Positions 51,423 through 59,918 of a DNA stretch of 64,000 bases are shown in pieces (positions within the stretch are counted from its first letter, which is position 1; the number at the start of each line of letters is the position of its first letter). This DNA is from CAYRFF01 sp964436125. GTDB lineage: Bacteria; Bacteroidota; Bacteroidia; Chitinophagales; Saprospiraceae. Location of the stretch: contig CAYTBT010000009.1 in assembly GCA_964436125.1 (NCBI GenBank), positions 1-64,000 on the forward strand, read 5' to 3'. The notes under the pieces are model-generated. The model ran no database searches and was not told where the DNA came from. It saw nothing but the letters and a program-made list of their open reading frames with translations. The translations under genes were made by a program, and so were the position numbers.

Positions 51423-52976
51423 TTAATTCAGTTCCTTCTTCCTACCACGCGGATTGCCATCTTCATTCACCTTGGTATAATCATCGAGATAATTGGGGAA
51501 ATAGAGGTCAGAAAGGTGGACAAATTCATCGCCTTTCATAAACATATCCATCGTCACTTCAGAGAAGTCCTTCTTGCCACAACCTGCAAGTAGGTCAACT
51601 GCAGCCTTCAAGGTATTCTTGTGAAAATTGGCGACGCGATATTTCTTTTCAGCGACGACGAGGCCTTTCATGAGCATTTTATCCTGGGTTGCAATTCCTG
51701 TCGGGCATTTATTGGTGTCGCAACGGAGTGCCTGGATGCATCCGAGCGAGAACATAAAGCCGCGGGCGCTATTGCACATATCAGCACCGAGCGCAATAGC
51801 GCGTAAAATGGAAGCACCGGTAAGAATTTTTCCACTGCAGATGAGGCGCAACTTATCTCTTACACCGTACTTCTTAAGAGTTTTATTGACAAAGATAAGT
51901 GCGGGCTCGAGGGGAATTCCCACGGAATCGACAAATTCCAACGGTGCGGCACCTGTTCCGCCTTCGGCTCCGTCAACAGTGATAAAATCGGGATAAGTAT
52001 CTTGCTTTATCATTTCTTCCACTAGCTCGATAAATTCTTCTGTACGGCCGATGCACAATTTAAAACCGACCGGTTTTCCGCCGCATAATTCTCGGAGTTC
52101 TGCAATGAACTTAATGAAACCCTCTGCATCGGAAAAAGCGGTGTGGCTCGGAGGGGAAATGACGTCAGTGTGGGGAACAACGCCGCGTATCTCTGCTATT
52201 TCCTTCGAATTTTTGGCCGCCGGAAGAACGCCACCGTGACCTGGTTTGGCACCTTGCGAGATCTTGAGTTCTATCATTTTGACATGGGGATGCCGAGATT
52301 TTTCCTTGAATAACTCCGGATCGAAGTCGCCCTCGAGGGTTCTGCAACCGAAATATCCTGTACCGATCTGCCAGCAGATATCCCCACCGCCTTTTAAATG
52401 GTGGTCGGTTAAACCACCTTCACCGGTATTCTGGAAAAAGTGCCCGATTTTGGCACCTTCATTGATAGCCAGAACGGCATTGGCACTGAGCGCCCCGAAG
52501 CTCATTGCTGAGACGTTCAAAAGTGATGCACTATATGCTTGCGTGCAATCTCTTCCTCCTACTTTTATACGTGGAAGTTCTTTCAGAGCAGGTGCAGCAT
52601 AAATGGAGTGGCGGATGCCTTCATAATCCTCCTTGGTAATATCGACTTGTGTTCCGAATGGTGACGTAGGCTCGAGATCCTTAGAGCGTTCATAAGCGAG
52701 CTTTCTATGTGCCCGTGAGAAGGGCTTGCCATCGATATTGCGTTCAATGAAGTATTGCTGAAGCTCCGGCGAAATGAATAAGAAAAAGTACCGCAGATGC
52801 CCGATTACCGGAAAGTTTCTCAATACGGTATTCTTTTTCTGCATCATATCGTACACGCCTATGAGGAATATTATTCCCGAGAGGATAAATAACCATAGCC
52901 ATCCGGGGAAGAAAAAAGCTATTGCGGCGGTGAGGATTAAAACTAATATTCCGTACTTTATGAATCCATTTCTCAT
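51423..52976 (-). CDS. FMN-binding glutamate synthase family protein
   Basis: The protein has 517 residues. Two N-terminal membrane helices (GILVLILTAAIAFFFPGWLW, LFILSGIIFLIGVYDMM) precede a glutamate-synthase-like flavin domain. Visible motifs are MSFGALSANAVLAINEGA, NTGEGGLTDHH, the substrate loop ISQGAKPGHGGVLP, DGAEGGTGAAPLEF and the Fe-S cysteines in SLGCIQALRCDTNKCPTGIA. It lacks the glutaminase domain of GltB, so it is not a classical glutamate synthase; the natural substrate of these membrane-anchored relatives is not established. The gene stands alone. Confidence 0.92.
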   Translation of the reverse strand: MRNGFIKYGILVLILTAAIAFFFPGWLWLFILSGIIFLIGVYDMMQKKNTVLRNFPVIGHLRYFFLFISPELQQYFIERNIDGKPFSRAHRKLAYERSKDLEPTSPFGTQVDITKEDYEGIRHSIYAAPALKELPRIKVGGRDCTQAYSASLLNVSAMSFGALSANAVLAINEGAKIGHFFQNTGEGGLTDHHLKGGGDICWQIGTGYFGCRTLEGDFDPELFKEKSRHPHVKMIELKISQGAKPGHGGVLPAAKNSKEIAEIRGVVPHTDVISPPSHTAFSDAEGFIKFIAELRELCGGKPVGFKLCIGRTEEFIELVEEMIKQDTYPDFITVDGAEGGTGAAPLEFVDSVGIPLEPALIFVNKTLKKYGVRDKLRLICSGKILTGASILRAIALGADMCNSARGFMFSLGCIQALRCDTNKCPTGIATQDKMLMKGLVVAEKKYRVANFHKNTLKAAVDLLAGCGKKDFSEVTMDMFMKGDEFVHLSDLYFPNYLDDYTKVNEDGNPRGRKKELN

Positions 52977-53237
52977 AACTTGTATTTTAATATTTTAGAA
53001 AAAAACATTCCAAGGTAGCGGATGAGGAAGAGAATGTCAAGTTTTATGCGGCTTTATTGCTCATTTTGATAGTTTTATGACTTATGGAGCATTTCAATTT
53101 AACATAAAACACATTAATGAGACTGAATTGCCTATGTATTGTGAGGGCATTCACAATAGTCAGAGATTCCGATGAGGAAATAATAAACTTAATATCATTG
53201 ATGAAGTTAAGTGAAAAGGATCGATAAAGAAAAGTAT

Positions 53238-54077
53238 ATGGCAATGAATAAAACTACCCAACAACGGAAAGCGTCGGAATTCCATGCCTTGCACCACGGC
53301 GAGGAAATGCTAGTTCTTCCCAATGCATGGGATTGTGCTTCCGCAAAAATATACGAGGCTGAAGGATTTCCGGCTGTCGCTACTACAAGTTCCGGAATAT
53401 CATGGTCTTATGGCTATGCCGATGGAGAAAATATTCCACCGGAGCTAATGCTGGAAGTAGTAGAAAGGATTGCTCATTCGATTGAAGTCCCTCTTACTGC
53501 TGATATTGAAGCCGGGTATTATTCCGATGAAGACAAGTATGCGCAGTTTATCAAAAATCTTATTGCTGCGGGTGCAGTCGGCATAAACCTGGAGGATAGT
53601 ATCGCATCGAGTGGAGAAATGAGGCCTATCGAGGAGCAGAAAGAACGTATTTATATCGCAAGAGAAGCGAGCCGGGAAGCAGGTCTGGATTTATACATCA
53701 ATGCACGCATCGACGCAATGCTTCTCAGCGAATTAAGCGTAGAAGACCGGATTGCGGTGTGCTTTAATAAGGCCAAGGCCTATGCATCAGCAGGTGCCGA
53801 CGGGGTTTTTATCCCATTTATTGATTCTATGCAGACAGTGGCACGCCTGAAAAAAGGGATTGATGTTCCATTGAATATCTTAATGAGCAAGTCCCTTGAC
53901 ATTACTGCACTCAGGAGAATGCAAGTAAACCGGGTGAGTGTAGGAGGAAAACCAAAGCTTGTTGCTCTTCATGCCATACAAAATATTGTCAGAGAATTGC
54001 GGAGCGGCGATGAATGGGCCGACTTGTATGTCGATGCACCGACTTATCCGATATTGAATGGATGGTTTAAACGGTAA
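53238..54077 (+). CDS. Isocitrate lyase / PEP mutase family protein
   Basis: From ATG 53238 (MAMNKTTQQRKASEFHALHH) it has 279 residues; the frame is open from 53211. The family blocks are LVLPNAWDCASAKIYEAEGF, TTSSGISWSYGYADGE, and the metal and substrate region VPLTADIEAGYYSDED with GINLEDS. NARIDAML and ADGVFIPFIDS are also conserved. It lacks the KKCGH motif of true isocitrate lyase. It resembles carboxyvinyl-carboxyphosphonate phosphorylmutase-like or 2-methylisocitrate-lyase-like members whose substrate is unassigned. The next gene, a Gre-type factor, follows 46 bases later. Confidence 0.88.
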   Translation: MAMNKTTQQRKASEFHALHHGEEMLVLPNAWDCASAKIYEAEGFPAVATTSSGISWSYGYADGENIPPELMLEVVERIAHSIEVPLTADIEAGYYSDEDKYAQFIKNLIAAGAVGINLEDSIASSGEMRPIEEQKERIYIAREASREAGLDLYINARIDAMLLSELSVEDRIAVCFNKAKAYASAGADGVFIPFIDSMQTVARLKKGIDVPLNILMSKSLDITALRRMQVNRVSVGGKPKLVALHAIQNIVRELRSGDEWADLYVDAPTYPILNGWFKR

Positions 54078-54123
54078 GGACATAGGGCAAGATATATGAT
54101 TAAGAATTAAATGATAAATAGAT

Positions 54124-54627
54124 ATGAGTAGGGGATTTGTGAAGGAAGGTGATCAAGAAGAACCACCGATTATACCGCCACGCGCGGCATTGCCGGCAGG
54201 TGTGAAAAATTATGTTACCGTTGCCGGCTATGAAGCACTTCTGGATGAAAAGGCAATGCTTAAAAAGGAGCGCAGAAAGCTGTCTGAGGATGATGAAAGA
54301 GAAAGACGTCGAACTATCGCACTCATCGATGGGAAGTTGCGATTGCTCAATGAACGTTTATCCACGGCAGTCATCATAAGAATAGAGGATCAGCCACATG
54401 ATGAAGTAAGATTCGGTGCAACTGTGGTCATGGAATTGAATGGGGAAAAGAGTGCATTTTCAATCGTAGGTGTAGATGAAGCAGACATTGAACAGCTTAA
54501 AATCCCTTTTACCGCGCCAATTGTACAGCCAATACTCGGTGCAAGGGTGGGAGAGAATCGCACTTTTACGCTTCAAGGCAAGTCAATGACGATCAAAATC
54601 CTCGACATAAATTATTTTATTTATTGA
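54124..54627 (+). CDS. GreA/GreB family transcription factor
   Basis: The protein has 167 residues. The C-terminal FKBP-like domain (VRFGATVVMELNGEKSAFSI, SIVGVDEADI, VGENRTFTLQGKSMTIKIL) is that of the Gre family. The N-terminal helical part is charged (LLDEKAMLKKERRKLSEDDE, then RERRRTIALIDGKLRLLNERL) and short for a full GreA coiled coil. The opening MSRGFVKEGDQEEPPIIPPR is typical of the Bacteroidota GreB-type proteins. It should bind RNA polymerase near the secondary channel. Whether it cleaves RNA or blocks the channel is uncertain, because the acidic tip is not clear. Confidence 0.88.
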   Translation: MSRGFVKEGDQEEPPIIPPRAALPAGVKNYVTVAGYEALLDEKAMLKKERRKLSEDDERERRRTIALIDGKLRLLNERLSTAVIIRIEDQPHDEVRFGATVVMELNGEKSAFSIVGVDEADIEQLKIPFTAPIVQPILGARVGENRTFTLQGKSMTIKILDINYFIY

Positions 54628-54665
54628 AATGGTCTAGTCCTTCCAAATGGTAAAAGGAATATCCT

Positions 54666-56306
54666 TTACTGCCTCTCCACTCGGATGTAATAGGCCTTGT
54701 CAACACTCAGAGAATTTTCCGGAAAAGCAATACTATGCCACTTATCACTAGCGTCCTTTAATCTCTTTTCTTCTCCATTCACATAAATTGTAAGAGGCAT
54801 CTCAAAACCATCCGCGACATTTTTATAGCGATACCTCAATGAATCATGCTTAATCTCATAGGTAAAAACAGGAATCTGTGTGCTACGTAAATAAGTGTCA
54901 AAAAATGGCTTCAAATCATAGCTGATCATACTGTCAATATAGTTTTCGACTTGGCTGGAGTACACGATGTCGTGATAAAATTCTGTATATAAGCCATGAA
55001 GGATATTCCTGAATTGATCATCGTTATGGACAATCTGCCTTAAAGTGTGCAAGATATTGGCACCTTTATCGTAAATGTCGCCCGGAGCACCGTCGCGGAC
55101 ATCGTAATAGCCGATAAGTGGCTCGCTATTGCTGATATTTTTGCGCAATCCAATCACATATTCCGTACAAGCTGTATCGCCATAGTAATAATTGAGGAAA
55201 AGTGCCTCTGCATAAGTAGTAAAACCTTCATGAATCCAATTATCGGTAACATCAGCCGCCGTAATACTATTGGCCCACCATTCATGTCCTGACTCGTGGA
55301 TAATAATAAAATCAAATTTCAGTCCCCAGCCTGTTCCGCTACGATTCATACCTAGGTAACCATTCTGAAAGCCATTGCCATAAGTTACGGAACTCTGATG
55401 TTCCATGCCGAGATAAGGAACTTGAACGAGCTTATAGCCGTCCTTGTAAAATGGATAGGGCCCAAACCAATATTCAAATGCTTCCAACATCCGCGGTACT
55501 TCATAAGTAAATTGCTCTTTGGCTTTATCCAGGTCGGCTTTCAAGACGTAATAATTACAATCCAATTTTCCTTTTAATCCATCGTATTCCTGGCTGAAGT
55601 GTGCATATTCTGCAATATTCATATTCACACCATAATTATTAATCGGATTATCGACATACCAGTGGAAAGTATGCGTACAATCACTTGCAAGTTCAATTTG
55701 TCTCAAGCGGCCATTGGAAACATCTATGAGGCTATCGGGTACCGTTATGCTGATCAGTGCGCTATCCGGCTCATCGCGTGGACTATCCTTGCACGGCCAC
55801 CAGATACTCGCACCGATACCTTGGCAGGAAGAAGCAATAAAAGGAGCACCTGCAGAATCTTCAGTCCATGTTATGCCACCACTCCATGGCGGATTGAGAC
55901 TTTCATGCGGCTTTCCACCGTAGAAAATAGTGATGCTGTCTATTGCATCGGGAATTTGTTCTTTTTTCAATTCAATAAAATAGCTGAAGCCATCTCGCGT
56001 GTATGAAAGTTCTTGACTATCCTGGACAATCTTCGTTATTTTAAGCGGATCTTGCAGCTCGATTTGCATAAGCTGATAGGGCTTAAGAACACGATATTTT
56101 ATGGTATTGGAGCCGATAATTGCCTTTTCCGATGGGAATACCTCAATGTCAAGGTGATTAAAGGTGACATCCCACCAGTCTCTCCCGGGACCATATCCGC
56201 CGAATAGGCTGTCTTGATGTGAGAAACTACCTTGTGCTTTTAAAGATACGCTCAAGGCAAATGTCAGTGTGATTAAGATGAGGCTTTTTATCTGCATATA
56301 TTTCAT
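54666..56306 (-). CDS. M1 family zinc aminopeptidase, exported
   Basis: The protein has 546 residues with signal peptide LILITLTFALSVSLKAQ. The zinc site is HESGHEWWA (337-345) with the downstream Glu360 in NWIHEGFTTYAEAL. The exopeptidase motif, GAMEN in E. coli PepN, appears as GMEHQ (300-304), as in other Bacteroidota M1 enzymes. It has a beta-sandwich N-terminal domain and a helical C-terminal part but lacks the long C-terminal helical domain of full PepN. It probably acts in the periplasm on peptides. It lies upstream of no co-oriented gene except the distant dcp. Confidence 0.92.
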   Translation of the reverse strand: MKYMQIKSLILITLTFALSVSLKAQGSFSHQDSLFGGYGPGRDWWDVTFNHLDIEVFPSEKAIIGSNTIKYRVLKPYQLMQIELQDPLKITKIVQDSQELSYTRDGFSYFIELKKEQIPDAIDSITIFYGGKPHESLNPPWSGGITWTEDSAGAPFIASSCQGIGASIWWPCKDSPRDEPDSALISITVPDSLIDVSNGRLRQIELASDCTHTFHWYVDNPINNYGVNMNIAEYAHFSQEYDGLKGKLDCNYYVLKADLDKAKEQFTYEVPRMLEAFEYWFGPYPFYKDGYKLVQVPYLGMEHQSSVTYGNGFQNGYLGMNRSGTGWGLKFDFIIIHESGHEWWANSITAADVTDNWIHEGFTTYAEALFLNYYYGDTACTEYVIGLRKNISNSEPLIGYYDVRDGAPGDIYDKGANILHTLRQIVHNDDQFRNILHGLYTEFYHDIVYSSQVENYIDSMISYDLKPFFDTYLRSTQIPVFTYEIKHDSLRYRYKNVADGFEMPLTIYVNGEEKRLKDASDKWHSIAFPENSLSVDKAYYIRVERQ

Positions 56307-56485
56307 ATTCTATCCTTCGATATAATCGAGAGCATTTACTCTTTTCAATGCATATTTCCGGTAAAAAATTCCTGCCCTGGCCGTTTCACTATAATCCATT
56401 GCACCTTTCCCACGAGCAATCCTGTTCAATTTGCCTACATAAAGATTCTTCAATTCACCTGATTGATCGCAGCTAAAATGCCTTC

Positions 56486-58627
56486 TTACTCACTGATCAA
56501 TCCTCGACTTTCTAGCATTGGCTGAATTTCCGGATCGTGTCCGCGGAAAGCACGGTACATTTCAGCATAATCCATGGTATTTCCACGAGAGAGAATCATT
56601 CTGCGGAAGCGATCGCCATTTTCACGAGTCAATCCGCCATTCTCTTTAAACCATTCATAGGCATCGTCAGAAAGCATTTCCGTCCAGATATAGGCGTAAT
56701 AGCCGGCAGCATATCCATTTCCCCAGATATGAAGGAAATACGAACTGCGATATCGCGGCGGAACATTTTCGAGATACAGTCCTGTCTTTTTTAAAGCTTG
56801 CTTAGAGAATTTCTCGACATTAGTAACTTTTTCATCGCTGGAAAGCGTGTGCCATTGCATATCTAGACTTGCTGCTTCAAGCAACTCGGTAAGCATATAG
56901 CCTTGATTAAATGTGCTTGCCTTTTTAATCTTGTCAATGAGCGACTGCGGAATGACCTCGCCCGTTTTATAATGAACGGCATAGTGCTTTAAAATTTCCG
57001 GATATAAAGCCCAGTGTTCATTGAACTGAGAAGGGAATTCTACAAAGTCTCGAGCGACATTGGTTCCATTTAAAGTAACGTATTTCTGATCGGCAAAGAA
57101 GCCGTGAAGTGCGTGACCAAATTCATGGAAAAGTGTACTCACATCATCATAGGATAGAAGAGCCGGCTTTCCTTCCGGTGGCTTGGTATAATTACAGACA
57201 TTGTAAATCACCGGCTTCAAGTCGAGAAGGCTTGATTGAGGAATGATATTGGACATCCATGCACCGCCGGATTTATTGGGTCGAGCAAAGTAATCGCAAT
57301 AGAACAATCCTATTGTGCTGCCATCGGCATTAAAGAGCTCATAGACGCGCATATCCTTGTTGTACACAGGGATATCCGTCCTCCGCTCAAATGTAATTCC
57401 ATACAGCTTCTCGGCGGCATAGAAAACACCGTTTTCAAGGACATTCCACAACTCAAAGTAAGGTTTAATCAAGTCCTCATTAAGCGCATATTTCTCTTGT
57501 CTCACTTGTTCTGCGTAATAGTTCCAGTCCCATGGCTCCAGCTCAAATGAATCTCCGCTCGCATTAATTTTGTCCTGGATTACACTCGCTTCATCCTTTG
57601 CCTTGGCTACGGAAGCCGGAGCTAGCTCCTGCAGGAAATTAAGCACTTCTTCAGGTGTATTTACCATCTGATTGACGAGATTCCACTCTGCATAATTGTC
57701 ATAGCCGAGGAGTTCAGCTTGTTCTGCACGTATCTCAGCAAGCCGGAGGATAAGTTCTCTTGTATCTGTAGAATCACCTTGTGTCGCCCGTGACCATACG
57801 GTCTTAAATAATTTTTCCCGCGTATCGCGATTGTCGAGAGATTGAAGCAGAGGCTGTTGCGTGGTATTGGCGATAGAGAGGAGATATTTCCCATCGTGAC
57901 CTGCATCAGCAGCAGCTTGCGCAGCTGTTTCAATTGCCGATTCTGACATTCCCTTTAAAGCCGCTTTATTATCGATGACAAGAGCCGCATTTTTGGCTGC
58001 CTGAAGGAGGCGATTGGTGAATTGCGTCATTAAACCGGCCTCTTCTTCATTGAGCTTTTTTAATTTCTCTTTCTTCTCCGGTGGCAAGAGTGCACCGGCG
58101 AGAACAAAGTTTTGATATTGTACCTCAAGCAATCGCGCAGTCTCTTTATCAAGGTCGAGATTTTCTCGATTGTCATAGAGGGATTTTATCCGTTGAAATA
58201 ACTTGTCGTTGAGTGTAATTTTATCGTAATGTGCGGCGATTTTAGGTGCCATCTCCTCCTGAATGGCTTGGAGCTCGTCATTGGTATTGGCTGAGGTGAG
58301 AAGGCCAAATATCCTTTCAACGCGACCCAGCTCTTGCCCTGCTTTCTCTAGTGCAATCAAGGTATTTTCTACCGTTGCTTCGGCTGGATTATTGGCAATT
58401 GAATCTACTTGCTTGAGATGTACCTGCATTGCATATTCATAAGCCGGCTTGAAATCAGCGGGTTCAATCTCGGTGAAATCCGGGACATTGTACGGCAGTC
58501 CGCTGTCTTTAATAATGGGATTGTTTTCGATATCTTTAAATTGCATATCACTTTTGTCATTTGGTACAGCACATGCTGTGAAAAGGATTAGGACAATGAA
58601 AAACGCATTTCCGAGGATTTGTTTCAT
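56486..58627 (-). CDS. dcp: M3 family metallopeptidase (peptidyl-dipeptidase Dcp-like), lipoprotein
   Basis: The enzyme removes dipeptides from peptide C-termini. The protein has 713 residues. The zinc motif is LFHEFGHALHGFF (HEFGH at 501-505) with the conserved following block NGTNVARDFVEFPSQFNEHW. A lipoprotein signal is visible (FFIVLILFTAC, Cys19), so it is exported and membrane anchored, unlike cytoplasmic E. coli Dcp. A dispersed-motif copy lies 36 bases upstream of the start. It is about 180 bases upstream of the M1 gene and may be co-expressed with it. Confidence 0.93.
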   Translation of the reverse strand: MKQILGNAFFIVLILFTACAVPNDKSDMQFKDIENNPIIKDSGLPYNVPDFTEIEPADFKPAYEYAMQVHLKQVDSIANNPAEATVENTLIALEKAGQELGRVERIFGLLTSANTNDELQAIQEEMAPKIAAHYDKITLNDKLFQRIKSLYDNRENLDLDKETARLLEVQYQNFVLAGALLPPEKKEKLKKLNEEEAGLMTQFTNRLLQAAKNAALVIDNKAALKGMSESAIETAAQAAADAGHDGKYLLSIANTTQQPLLQSLDNRDTREKLFKTVWSRATQGDSTDTRELILRLAEIRAEQAELLGYDNYAEWNLVNQMVNTPEEVLNFLQELAPASVAKAKDEASVIQDKINASGDSFELEPWDWNYYAEQVRQEKYALNEDLIKPYFELWNVLENGVFYAAEKLYGITFERRTDIPVYNKDMRVYELFNADGSTIGLFYCDYFARPNKSGGAWMSNIIPQSSLLDLKPVIYNVCNYTKPPEGKPALLSYDDVSTLFHEFGHALHGFFADQKYVTLNGTNVARDFVEFPSQFNEHWALYPEILKHYAVHYKTGEVIPQSLIDKIKKASTFNQGYMLTELLEAASLDMQWHTLSSDEKVTNVEKFSKQALKKTGLYLENVPPRYRSSYFLHIWGNGYAAGYYAYIWTEMLSDDAYEWFKENGGLTRENGDRFRRMILSRGNTMDYAEMYRAFRGHDPEIQPMLESRGLISE

Positions 58628-58990
58628 GAATTCAGTGGTTTAAGCCTGTAAAATAATTTTTTGCTTCCGCAAATGCCTTTACTCTTTACGAAAGTAGCCT
58701 CCAAGGTACAGATTTAAAGACAGTTGTGCAATTCAGGAAGCGAAAAATGAACTATCGGTAGATTTATCGAACTATGAACGAGAGTTTTTAAGAGGCTTTT
58801 TCCCCTAAATCCATGACCTAATGTTTATTTCAAGCGTGCTCAGCCGGTAGTTTACACAGGAAGTACATAAAATCTGATTTAACAGTAGTTGCACAACTAT
58901 ATAACTATCGCAGAGCGATAATTATCCTTTATGATATCCGCCTGCATGGCTTGACATTGCAGAGAAAAGACCTATTCAAGAATCTGTCAA
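58628..58990. other. Intergenic region upstream of dcp
   Basis: The 363 bases contain no gene. They hold a dispersed-motif copy (58663-58674), the 10-base word AGTTGTGCAA (58722-58731) and its inverse TTGCACAACT (58889-58898), the latter inside the 14-base palindrome TAGTTG-CA-CAACTA (58886-58899). No promoter consensus is clear. Confidence 0.55.
58663..58674 (+). repeat. Dispersed motif GCTTNCGCAAAT, copy 11 (intergenic)
   Basis: The context is TTTTGCTTCCGCAAATGCC, in non-coding DNA 36 bases upstream of the dcp start codon. Confidence 0.9.
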
Positions 58991-59506
58991 CTACTTAAAA
59001 TAGGTGTGATAGACTTCGTATGATTCGATTAATTCATGTATGATTTCCTGTGCTTCATCGGCATTTTCAGCTTCTTTCAATGCGCTGACAAGATCGAGAT
59101 GCGGTATAAGCCACTTGTGCAATTCCTGGTGGCTTTGTCCTTTCATCGTACAACTTTTTATGAGCTTATCATTTGTCGCTTTCAATGATTGTGCGAGAGC
59201 GATATAATCCGTAGAAGAATTGGAAACATAGTCGTTGAGTGTTTCTTCACCTGCTTTTACAAATGGTTTCATTTCTTCATTGACAATCCATTGCTTTCCA
59301 TTATTCAAGCTGAGTTCTTCATCTGAATCGAGTGTTTCATGGGCATGTTCTTCATGCATGTCATGCTCAGTAGCATGTTCATGTTCATGAGATTTATGAA
59401 GATCATCTTGTACGGTAGTATCCGTATCTGCTTCTTGTTCTGTGCTTAAATCTGCACAGCTTCCTATAATTAATGCTATAACGCACAGCCAGAGAATGTT
59501 TTTCAT
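58991..59506 (-). CDS. His-rich lipoprotein, probable metal binder
   Basis: From ATG 59506 (MKNILWLCVIALIIGSCADL) it has 171 residues with a lipobox (IGSC, Cys17); the longer frame to 59635 overlaps the thioredoxin gene and lacks a signal. After the anchor comes a His/Glu-rich stretch (LHKSHEHEHATEHDMHEEHA) suited to binding Zn, Cu or Ni. The C-terminal ~90 residues form a helical domain with a CTMKGQSHQELHKWL segment that may also bind metal. It is the last gene of the operon with thioredoxin, the TonB receptor and the FixH-like lipoprotein. The metal role is inference. Confidence 0.8.
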   Translation of the reverse strand: MKNILWLCVIALIIGSCADLSTEQEADTDTTVQDDLHKSHEHEHATEHDMHEEHAHETLDSDEELSLNNGKQWIVNEEMKPFVKAGEETLNDYVSNSSTDYIALAQSLKATNDKLIKSCTMKGQSHQELHKWLIPHLDLVSALKEAENADEAQEIIHELIESYEVYHTYFK

Positions 59507-59528
59507 AATGTTCAGGTTTAAAAAATGA

Positions 59529-59852
59529 TCAATGAAGGTACTTGTGAATATTGGCTTTGAGTTCTCGCTTGGTAGAAAGGCCTGAATGTCTCCATAAGAC
59601 TTGATTTCCCTTGGCGAGGAGAAAAGTAGGTACACTTTTTATCTGAAAAGCCGCCGCTGCTTGTGGATTATTATCGACGTCAACTTTCATAAACCGAATA
59701 TCCATTTTCAGTTCATCCTTTAATTCTTCCATAATTGGATCCATAGTCTGGCAAGGGCCACACCACGATGCATAGAAGTCTATAAATACGAGTTTTTCTT
59801 CTTCCGTAGCTTTTTCTTGAAGCTTAGCCTCGTTTTTGTGTATTACATCCAT
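59529..59852 (-). CDS. Thioredoxin
   Basis: The protein has 107 residues with the active site SWCGPCQTMDPI and the conserved cis-proline region IKSVPTFLLAKG. The start MDVIHKNEAKLQEKATEEEK has no signal peptide, so it is cytoplasmic. The family reduces disulfides. The position between a TonB receptor and a metal-binding lipoprotein suggests a role in metal or redox stress, but housekeeping use is equally possible. Confidence 0.93.
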   Translation of the reverse strand: MDVIHKNEAKLQEKATEEEKLVFIDFYASWCGPCQTMDPIMEELKDELKMDIRFMKVDVDNNPQAAAAFQIKSVPTFLLAKGNQVLWRHSGLSTKRELKANIHKYLH

Positions 59853-59918
59853 AGTTTTTGATGTTTCTGATGATTAATAATCCGAGCAGCTTATAATTTT
59901 CACACAATGTACTTGTAT

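Noticed and set aside
57905..57925. GCTTGCGCAGC in dcp as a motif copy
   Set aside because: The AAAT half is absent, and the run encodes an alanine-rich segment (TAAQAAADA).
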